From NCBI GenBank assembly GCA_031296345.1, contig JARLFW010000001.1:1-6470 (forward strand): a stretch of 6,470 nt of DNA, given 5' to 3'. Position 1 is the stretch's first letter. The number at the start of each line of letters is the position of its first letter. Origin of the DNA: Nitrosotalea sp. Its GTDB lineage: Archaea; Thermoproteota; Nitrososphaeria; Nitrososphaerales; Nitrosopumilaceae. Of the stretch, positions 1 to 3,964 are shown one piece after another. Under the pieces are notes generated by a model, which worked only from the letters and a program-made list of their open reading frames with translations, did no database searches and was not told the DNA's origin. The translations under genes were made by a program, and so were the position numbers.

Positions 1-455
1 AAACACCAAAATCAAGAAAAAGCTATTTAAGGATACCAATACTCCCTACACAAAAAAATGTAACTTTGTTTCAACCTACTACTGAAACTTTACATCAAAT
101 ACTCAAAGAGATCCTAGTCAAAGCAAGTCTGTCACAGACTATAATCATTGTAGATTCACTTAATGGACTTTTTAATATCTTAAATCGGAAAAAGAACATT
201 GGAAAAGCTATCATGTCTCTCATTATGTTGCTTACAAGTATAGCGAGGATTACCAAATCTTACCTTGTTGTTGCAAGCATGGTTAGATTCAAAAAAGAAG
301 AGGGATGGATCTTGTCACCTACAGGCAAGCGTCTGATTGAAACAAAAAACAGCAAAAAAATTCTTCTTGAATATGGAGTAGATGGTATTGTAATGAGTAT
401 GCCTAACGATTCAAGCAAACTTGCTATCCCTTCAAATTTGATTCCACTAGTCTAG
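1..455 (+). CDS. RecA/RadB-like P-loop ATPase, C-terminal part (5' truncated by window edge)
   Basis: The reading frame is open from base 3 to a TAG at 453-455, giving 150 visible residues, so the gene begins before the window. The internal TTG at 66 is not needed as a start. A hydrophobic strand ending in Asp-Ser (IIIVDS, Asp codon at 153-155) looks like a Walker B motif. It is followed by a helix, a second buried strand (YLVVAS) and then SPTGKRLIETKNSKKILLE. This order resembles the C-terminal half of RecA-fold proteins of the RadA/RadB/KaiC group, where a strand ending near an NQ is followed by a 'P-GG-hW' beta hairpin. The Walker A loop would lie upstream and is not visible. The usual NQV motif is replaced by ASMVR, so this may be a divergent paralogue rather than a recombinase. 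Its 3' end overlaps the convergent prolyl isomerase gene by 9 bp. The family call is moderate and the function is unknown. Confidence 0.55.
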   Translation, partial: TPKSRKSYLRIPILPTQKNVTLFQPTTETLHQILKEILVKASLSQTIIIVDSLNGLFNILNRKKNIGKAIMSLIMLLTSIARITKSYLVVASMVRFKKEEGWILSPTGKRLIETKNSKKILLEYGVDGIVMSMPNDSSKLAIPSNLIPLV

Positions 456-722
456 TCTTTTTATTATGTGATATCCAAACTGAGTTTTTACAATATCTGA
501 GACTTTTCCTTTTTCTAGTGCAAATGCCGCTTTTTCAAATTCTGATACCATAGCTCCCCTGGCAAAAAATCCAAGATCTCCGCCTCTCTTTTTTGAGACA
601 TCTATTGAATATTCTTTGGCAAGATTTGCAAAACTCTCACCTTTTGAAATTCTTGTCTTAAGATCTTGGGCAACACTTAGTTTTTCAACTAAAATATGCG
701 CACAATGAATTTTACTTCCCAT
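447..722 (-). CDS. Parvulin-type peptidyl-prolyl cis-trans isomerase (single domain)
   Basis: This is a 91-residue stand-alone parvulin that catalyses cis-trans isomerisation of peptide bonds before proline. Visible hallmarks are the AHILV strand with His9, the GESFANLAKEYS helix region, Asp41 at the position of the Pin1 catalytic Cys, and the GGDLGFFARGAM loop with Met58. Phe62 and Phe82 sit in the proline pocket, and FGYHIIK carries the second conserved His (85). The length matches E. coli Par10 and the single-domain archaeal parvulins known from Cenarchaeum and Nitrosopumilus (CsPinA, NmPin). There is no signal peptide, WW domain or membrane segment, so the protein is cytoplasmic or peripheral. 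Known relatives use a Lys-rich surface to approach the membrane, and several Lys are present here. The ATG at 722 begins right before the conserved first strand, and a TATA-like box lies about 27 bp upstream. The 3' end overlaps the convergent ATPase gene. Confidence 0.93.
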   Translation of the reverse strand: MGSKIHCAHILVEKLSVAQDLKTRISKGESFANLAKEYSIDVSKKRGGDLGFFARGAMVSEFEKAAFALEKGKVSDIVKTQFGYHIIKRLD

Positions 723-743
723 GACATTTTAGATTAATAATAA

Positions 744-754
744 ATTATAAAAAA
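744..754 (-). promoter_or_regulatory. TATA-like promoter of the prolyl isomerase gene
   Basis: On the minus strand the sequence reads as a run of T followed by TATAAT, centred about 27 bp upstream of the ATG at 722. This spacing would place the transcript start at or next to the start codon, giving a leaderless mRNA. No Shine-Dalgarno sequence is visible in between, which supports that reading. It is inferred from sequence alone. Confidence 0.5.
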
Positions 755-814
755 ACGTCGGTTCAGATAATTCTTATTCTAAAGATTTGGAATAAGCTGA
801 TCGCAAATTAACAG

Positions 815-845
815 TGTTATAAAATTTCCAAACGCCGTTATAACA
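815..845. repeat. Imperfect inverted repeat upstream of the ferredoxin gene, possible operator
   Basis: TGTTAT at 815-820 and ATAACA at 840-845 form a short inverted repeat with a 19-base spacer. The right arm overlaps a perfect 8-base palindrome, GTTATAAC (837-844). The element sits 50-80 bp upstream of the ferredoxin start and about 20 bp before its TATA-like box, where archaeal activators and some repressors bind. Such AT-rich palindromes arise easily by chance, so this is weak. Confidence 0.22.
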
Positions 846-862
846 TGGCATTTTTCAGTAAG

Positions 863-870
863 TTATATTA
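863..870 (+). promoter_or_regulatory. TATA-like promoter of the ferredoxin gene
   Basis: TTATATTA is centred about 28 bp upstream of the ATG at 895, and no ribosome binding site lies between them. This fits a leaderless transcript. A second AT-rich candidate (TTATAAAA at 817-824) is about 75 bp upstream and would give a longer leader. Confidence 0.5.
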
Positions 871-894
871 AGATCTTTTCTCGAAGTACACAAC

Positions 895-1194
895 ATGCCA
901 GTCGGAATTATTCCAGATATAGGCGAACAAATGTGCATAGGTTGTGCACTCTGCGTAGAGATCTGTACAACACTAGGCCCAGACGTATTAAGAGTAAAAC
1001 CAGTAGAAGGTTGGAAGAGAGGTAAAGCATTTGTATTTTATCCAGAGAGATGCATTTCAGATGGTGCATGCATAGGTGTATGCCCAACAAAGGCAATCTT
1101 TTGGATGAGACCAATGGACTTTACTGTAGGTCAACCAGTACCACTCTACAGAAACTCTATATTCGTCAAGGGTTGGACCGAACTAATCGATTAA
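895..1194 (+). CDS. Dicluster ferredoxin with one Asp ligand position
   Basis: This is a 99-residue soluble low-potential electron carrier. The first motif is C14-xx-C17-xx-C20-xxx-C24. The second is C53-xx-D56-xx-C59-xxx-C63-Pro, in which Asp replaces the second Cys. In the dicluster fold the ligands cross over: cluster I would use C14, C17, C20 and C63, and cluster II would use C53, D56, C59 and C24. The CxxDxxC arrangement is known from Pyrococcus and Sulfolobus ferredoxins, where it gives a [3Fe-4S] or an Asp-ligated [4Fe-4S] cluster. About 28 residues separate the two motifs, and a 36-residue C-terminal tail rich in aromatic residues follows the second. There is no His-rich N-terminal zinc extension of the Sulfolobus kind. 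The gene is monocistronic, with its own TATA-like box and a T-rich tail. Partners such as 2-oxoacid oxidoreductases are plausible, but none is encoded nearby. Confidence 0.93.
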   Translation: MPVGIIPDIGEQMCIGCALCVEICTTLGPDVLRVKPVEGWKRGKAFVFYPERCISDGACIGVCPTKAIFWMRPMDFTVGQPVPLYRNSIFVKGWTELID

Positions 1195-1210
1195 GTCCTA
1201 ACATCAAAAT

Positions 1211-1246
1211 CTCTTTTTATTATTTTTAATTTCTTTACTTCGTTTT
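1211..1246 (+). terminator. T-rich transcription terminator after the ferredoxin gene
   Basis: Several runs of four to five T (CTCTTTTTATTATTTTTAAT and onwards) begin 17 bases after the ferredoxin stop codon, without a clear hairpin. Archaeal RNA polymerase terminates intrinsically at such oligo-T tracts. The next gene has its own promoter just downstream, which agrees with termination here. Confidence 0.5.
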
Positions 1247-1248
1247 CT

Positions 1249-1257
1249 ACATATATG
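1249..1257 (+). promoter_or_regulatory. TATA-like promoter of the phosphatase gene
   Basis: ACATATATG is centred about 27 bp upstream of the GTG at 1280. The spacing again predicts a leaderless mRNA and supports GTG as the true start. The ATG inside the box itself (1255) is out of frame. Confidence 0.5.
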
Positions 1258-1279
1258 GATCCTCTACTCATAAGATACT

Positions 1280-1774
1280 GTGAGTAAACCCGGAAATATT
1301 TGGAGAAAAGTATATGGCAAAATTGCAAAGAGACCTACAAACTTTAGTTGGATGATTAATAACAAATTGGCCGGAAGTGGAATGCCTACTTCTCTTTCTG
1401 AAATAGATTGGATACAAAAACAAGGAGTAAAATCCATTGTTACAATGACTGAAAACTCACTTCCTGAATCATGGGTAAAAAATGTAAAATATCTTCATGT
1501 TCCAACAGAAGATTTCTCAGCACCTGATATGGAACAAATTGATGAAGCAATTGAGTTTATACAAAATAGACTTGAAAATAATGAACCTGTAATGGTTCAT
1601 TGTGCTGCAGGCATTGGAAGAACTGGTACAATTCTTGCCTGTTATCTTGTAAAATATCAAAAACTTTCAGCAAAAGATGCTATACAAAAAGTACGAAAAG
1701 AAAGACCTGGTTCTATCCAGTCTGAATCTCAAGAAATAGCAATCAGTCTATACTACAAATTCCTCAACAAGTAG
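1280..1774 (+). CDS. Dual-specificity / tyrosine protein phosphatase, DUSP23-like
   Basis: This 164-residue protein is a cysteine-dependent phosphatase that removes phosphate from Tyr and possibly Ser/Thr of proteins. The P-loop signature is HCAAGIGRTG, with nucleophile Cys108, Arg114 for phosphate binding and the following Thr115. Asp78 in PTEDFSAPD is the likely general acid. The resemblance to the eukaryotic DUSP23/VHZ family is unusually close along the chain: PTNFSWMINNKLAGSGMP near the N-terminus, TGTILACYLVK after the P-loop, and RPGSIQ plus a QE pair near the C-terminus. About 18 basic residues precede that conserved N-terminal block. There is no membrane segment or extra domain. GTG at 1280 is the only credible start before the conserved block and sits about 27 bp after a TATA-like box. 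The gene converges on a small minus-strand gene with one base between stops. Its substrates are unknown. Confidence 0.93.
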   Translation: MSKPGNIWRKVYGKIAKRPTNFSWMINNKLAGSGMPTSLSEIDWIQKQGVKSIVTMTENSLPESWVKNVKYLHVPTEDFSAPDMEQIDEAIEFIQNRLENNEPVMVHCAAGIGRTGTILACYLVKYQKLSAKDAIQKVRKERPGSIQSESQEIAISLYYKFLNK

Positions 1775-1775
1775 T

Positions 1776-1931
1776 TTATTCTGGTATTGATGTAGCTACC
1801 ATCTTGCCGTTTTCTAGTTTGATGAAGAGAAACCTATTGTCTTTGAAGATCAAGGTTATTTGATCTTCTTTTTCTGACTTGTCTTCAACTTCTAGCAATT
1901 CTTGTCCTCTAATTCCATCGAATTTTGCCAT
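1776..1931 (-). CDS. Small protein of unknown function, 51 residues
   Basis: An ATG at 1931-1929 opens a 51-codon frame that ends with TAA at 1778-1776. The N-terminal part reads MAKFDGIRGQELLEVEDK and continues into a very acidic, charged stretch (to about residue 24). The remainder alternates hydrophobic and polar residues (ITLIFKDNRFLFIKLENGKM), as expected of two or three beta strands, and no Cys or signal is present. Support for a real gene: it fills an otherwise empty gap between flanking genes, it ends one base from the phosphatase stop, and a TATA-like box lies about 25 bp upstream of the ATG. It follows the 181-residue unknown gene by 29 bp on the same strand and could also be cotranscribed with it. 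I do not recognise the family. A small beta-barrel or an accessory partner of the neighbour are guesses only. Confidence 0.65.
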   Translation of the reverse strand: MAKFDGIRGQELLEVEDKSEKEDQITLIFKDNRFLFIKLENGKMVATSIPE

Positions 1932-1951
1932 ATCGATACACCAATAATTCC

Positions 1952-1961
1952 ATTTATATCC
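1952..1961 (-). promoter_or_regulatory. TATA-like promoter of the 51-residue protein gene
   Basis: On the minus strand this reads GGATATAAAT, centred about 25 bp upstream of the ATG at 1931. It overlaps the last base of the upstream gene's stop codon. The spacing fits a leaderless transcript for the small gene, independent of read-through from its neighbour. Confidence 0.45.
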
Positions 1962-2506
1962 TATTTGGTAACTTCGATCTCGATTTCCTTAGAGTTTACA
2001 GTTTCATCAAATGGTTCTACATAATCATGTTTGAACCAAGAAACATGAATCTCAGCTCCTATCTTATGTTTACCAACTCCAAGATCAGATGCATTGAACT
2101 GTATTTTTTCATCAAAATCAAGAAGTAACTGTTGTGCATCCACTTGATTTTTTGGAATGAACGGTTCGAAATTCTTGGATATCTGTACCCAAACTTTCTT
2201 CTCTCCCATCTGAGTAAGCTTTGGATTACGTGTCCAAAAAAGGGCAACTTTCTTGTACGTCTCTAGGGGCTTACCAATCTCTTTCTTTCTAAGCCCACTA
2301 GTATGGAGCTTTACCCCATATCGCAGCTTGAAGGCATTGTCATGATTATTGTAAGCTTTTTCCCAATTTTTCTCATTGAATGCTTCCCGGAAGGCTCCTG
2401 TTATAGAGAATTTTACGTCTATTGCAACGTTATCATCTATTTTTGGTTTATCAGGAGATTTCTCAAGAGAAACTCCACTTATTGCATTTTTATCGCTAGT
2501 CAACAA
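1961..2506 (-). CDS. Hypothetical protein, 181 residues, probably beta-rich
   Basis: I do not recognise this family. The frame is open from a TAA at 2548-2546, and its only usable initiation codons are two tandem TTGs at 2506 and 2503. No in-frame ATG or GTG occurs before long coding-like sequence, so a TTG start is forced. The protein is hydrophilic and Lys-rich, with no signal peptide, membrane helix or Cys motif, so it is likely cytoplasmic. The pattern suggests strands at both ends (VAIDVKFSI near residue 30; HKIGAEIHVSWF and KEIEIEVTK at the C-terminus) and a middle part with a charged helix-like stretch (FREAFNEKNWEKAYNN). The C-terminal third looks like an Ig-type or arrestin-like sandwich strand pattern, which is a weak impression. 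It is transcribed divergently from rpoL across 43 bp and is followed by the 51-residue gene. Amino acid composition supports this frame over the opposite-strand frames. Confidence 0.8.
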   Translation of the reverse strand: MLTSDKNAISGVSLEKSPDKPKIDDNVAIDVKFSITGAFREAFNEKNWEKAYNNHDNAFKLRYGVKLHTSGLRKKEIGKPLETYKKVALFWTRNPKLTQMGEKKVWVQISKNFEPFIPKNQVDAQQLLLDFDEKIQFNASDLGVGKHKIGAEIHVSWFKHDYVEPFDETVNSKEIEIEVTK

Positions 2507-2516
2507 TTGGTAATGG

Positions 2517-2524
2517 TTTATATC
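2517..2524 (+). promoter_or_regulatory. TATA-like promoter of rpoL
   Basis: TTTATATC is centred about 30 bp upstream of the ATG at 2550, which leaves a leader of only a few bases. It supports ATG 2550 over the in-frame TTG at 2541, which would be only about 21 bp from the box. Confidence 0.45.
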
Positions 2525-2527
2525 CTC

Positions 2528-2543
2528 AATAAGTATTTTTTTG
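2528..2543 (-). promoter_or_regulatory. Possible TATA-like promoter of the 181-residue gene
   Basis: The minus strand reads CAAAAAAATACTTATT, centred about 29 bp upstream of the TTG at 2506. It is a poor TATA match, but it is the only AT-rich element at the right distance. The better box at 2517-2523 is only about 15 bp away, too close for that start. It lies between the rpoL box and the rpoL start, so the two divergent promoters overlap. Confidence 0.3.
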
Positions 2544-2549
2544 ACTTAC

Positions 2550-2831
2550 ATGGATGTTCAACTGAAGAAATCTTCTCCAAAAGAGGTTCAATTGGACATA
2601 AGAAAATCAGACATTAGCACTCTTTACATAGTCCAATATGAGATGCTCAAAGATCCGACTGTAGAGTTTGCAGGTGTAGTCTTGAAACATCCATTAACTA
2701 AACAACTCTCAATGCGAGTAAACACTTCAAAAGGAAATCCGGTGAAGGAAATTGAGAAAGCAACAAAGACTGCTATAGAGTACACTGATGAATTAAAAAA
2801 AGCAATTTTTTCTAAAATTAAGGGTGTTTAA
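2550..2831 (+). CDS. rpoL: DNA-directed RNA polymerase subunit L (Rpb11 homologue)
   Basis: This 93-residue protein would pair with RpoD to form the alpha-like platform on which archaeal RNA polymerase assembles. The conserved core is seen in DPTVEFAGVVLKHPLTKQL, which matches the 'V-FA-Y--pHPL' block of Rpb11/RpoL. A 'NP-KEIEKA' helix start follows, leading into the long C-terminal helix. The N-terminal half is more divergent, with SDISTLYIVQ where most relatives have a GEDHTL-N-like motif, so the call rests on the C-terminal block, the length and the context. TFS begins at the base after its stop, and PCNA follows, an arrangement that fits an information-processing cluster. ATG 2550 is chosen because a TATA-like box lies about 30 bp upstream. 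A TTG at 2541 would add three residues. Confidence 0.8.
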   Translation: MDVQLKKSSPKEVQLDIRKSDISTLYIVQYEMLKDPTVEFAGVVLKHPLTKQLSMRVNTSKGNPVKEIEKATKTAIEYTDELKKAIFSKIKGV

Positions 2832-3146
2832 ATGAAATTCTGTCCCAAGTGTCAGGCGCGATTAAAGATAGATAGCTCTGACTCTGAATTTGTATGTCCA
2901 AAATGTGGATATAGTGAAAAAGGAAACAAGATTACAAAAGAAGTAAAAAATGAAACTGCTCCCTCCATCATCTCTTTGGATGAAAAAGAAATGAAAGAGG
3001 CATTACCAACAATTAAGATCGAATGTGAAAAGTGCGGACATAATGAAGCTGTTTGGTGGATGCTTCAGACAAGAAGTGCAGATGAACCTACCACCCAGTT
3101 TTATCGATGTGTTAAATGTAGCTATACTTGGCGAAATTACGCATAA
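2832..3146 (+). CDS. tfs: Transcription elongation/cleavage factor TFS (TFIIS/RPB9-like)
   Basis: This 104-residue two-zinc-ribbon protein rescues backtracked archaeal RNA polymerase by stimulating cleavage of the transcript 3' end. The N-terminal ribbon uses Cys4, Cys7, Cys22 and Cys25 (FCPKC ... FVCPKCG). The C-terminal ribbon uses Cys65, Cys68, Cys93 and Cys96 (ECEKCGH ... YRCVKC). Between the second pair lies QTRSADEP with Asp84-Glu85, the acidic pair that reaches the polymerase active site, so the factor should be cleavage-competent rather than an inhibitory paralogue. A flexible linker of about 35 residues joins the ribbons. The length is typical for the family. The ATG follows the rpoL stop with no spacing, and AGGGTG at 2821-2826 inside the rpoL end could serve as ribosome binding site. 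The two genes are therefore probably cotranscribed and translationally coupled. Confidence 0.96.
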   Translation: MKFCPKCQARLKIDSSDSEFVCPKCGYSEKGNKITKEVKNETAPSIISLDEKEMKEALPTIKIECEKCGHNEAVWWMLQTRSADEPTTQFYRCVKCSYTWRNYA

Positions 3147-3156
3147 GGTTTAACTT
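3147..3156 (+). promoter_or_regulatory. Weak TATA-like element before pcn
   Basis: GGTTTAACTT is centred about 31 bp upstream of the TTG start of pcn and directly follows the tfs stop codon. The match is poor. The pcn gene may instead be read from the rpoL promoter, using GGAG at 3165-3168 as a distant ribosome binding site. Confidence 0.25.
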
Positions 3157-3181
3157 GAACATTCTGGAGATCTGAGTAAGT

Positions 3182-3928
3182 TTGGTATTTTCTGCAAAGA
3201 CTGGAGGTTCTGAAGAATGGAAAGCTGTCATATCAGCCATATCAACTCTAGTTGAGGAAGCTACATTTGAAGCAACAGGTGAAGGAATTGCTTTTAGGGG
3301 TATGGATCCATCACATGTAGCACTAATCGATATTGCTTGGCCTAACTCTGCATTTGAAAAATATGTCTGTGATCAAGATGTTAAATTTGGAGTTAGAATA
3401 GATGAATTTTCAAAATTGATCAAAAGAGCTGATAAAAAAGATAATATAGAAATTAGTATTTCTGAAGATAATCTTTTACTTGTTACAATAGGTAAAAATA
3501 AAAAATATAAGATGAGATTAATTGAAAGTTCTGCAACTGATACACCACTCCCAAAAATTACTTACAATGCAAAAGTGGGAGTTACATCTGGGGAATTTGA
3601 TAAAATATTAGGTGATATACAAGTAGTCTCAGAATACCTCTCAATTAATGCTACTCCTACAAAAGCAGAATTTTCAGGACGTGGCGATTCTGGTGAGGCA
3701 ACTATAACACTAGAAAAGGGAATTCCTGAAATGCCAGAACTTGAGGTCAAGGAAGATAGCAACGCAACCTATAGCTTGGAATATCTCAATAGTATAGTAA
3801 AAGCAGTAGGTACAGTTGCAGGTACAGTAGTTTGTGAATTTTCAGGTAAGATGCCACTAAGATTAGAATTTAAGGTAGCAAACATAGGAAGAATTCACTT
3901 TTACCTTGCTCCTAGAGTTGAAAGTTAA
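3182..3928 (+). CDS. pcn: DNA polymerase sliding clamp PCNA
   Basis: This 248-residue clamp subunit forms a ring around DNA and tethers replicative polymerases, ligase, FEN1 and other PIP-box proteins. The N-terminus (FSAKTGGSEEWK ... ISTLVEEATFEATGEGI) and the FRGMDPSHVALID block are classic PCNA. The interdomain connecting loop falls at about residues 115-130 (ESSATDTPLPK), and the second domain repeats the fold (FSGRGDSGEATI). The C-terminus ends in IHFYLAPRVES, the strand that forms the PIP-box pocket with the loop. Length is normal for archaeal PCNA. The start is a forced TTG at 3182: an in-frame TGA lies three codons upstream, no ATG or GTG intervenes, and homologous sequence begins at once. 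It follows tfs by 35 bp and precedes the aspartate kinase gene by 36 bp in the same frame. Confidence 0.98.
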   Translation: MVFSAKTGGSEEWKAVISAISTLVEEATFEATGEGIAFRGMDPSHVALIDIAWPNSAFEKYVCDQDVKFGVRIDEFSKLIKRADKKDNIEISISEDNLLLVTIGKNKKYKMRLIESSATDTPLPKITYNAKVGVTSGEFDKILGDIQVVSEYLSINATPTKAEFSGRGDSGEATITLEKGIPEMPELEVKEDSNATYSLEYLNSIVKAVGTVAGTVVCEFSGKMPLRLEFKVANIGRIHFYLAPRVES

Positions 3929-3931
3929 AAG

Positions 3932-3955
3932 ATTTTAAGGATAATAGGACGAGGT
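3932..3955 (+). promoter_or_regulatory. TATA-like box and ribosome binding site before the aspartate kinase gene
   Basis: ATTTTAAGGA (3932-3941) is centred about 28 bp upstream of the TTG at 3965, fitting a separate leaderless promoter. GAGGT (3951-3955) ends 9 bases before the same TTG and can pair with the 16S rRNA 3' end, fitting translation from a longer polycistronic message. Both signals point to the same start codon. Confidence 0.42.
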
Positions 3956-3964
3956 TATACTGAT

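Noticed and set aside
723..894. Searched the largest intergenic region for a tRNA, C/D box RNA or further small gene
   Set aside because: No cloverleaf, no paired RTGATGA/CTGA boxes and no convincing short frame were found. It appears to hold only the two divergent promoters.
908..1114. 68-codon minus-strand open frame across the ferredoxin gene
   Set aside because: It lies wholly opposite a clear ferredoxin gene, and its translation is Leu/His/Arg-rich without domain features.
1925..2128. 67-codon plus-strand open frame opposite the 3' end of the 181-residue gene
   Set aside because: The aromatic- and Ile-rich translation is the expected shadow of an AT-rich coding strand. No promoter supports it.
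2541..2549. TTG at 2541 as the rpoL start
   Set aside because: The in-frame ATG at 2550 fits the distance to the TATA-like box better, and the three extra residues match nothing conserved that I know.
2303..2617. 104-codon plus-strand open frame across the 5' end of the 181-residue gene and the start of rpoL
   Set aside because: It overlaps two better-supported genes, and its composition (many Phe, Ile, Tyr, Cys) is typical of an antisense shadow.
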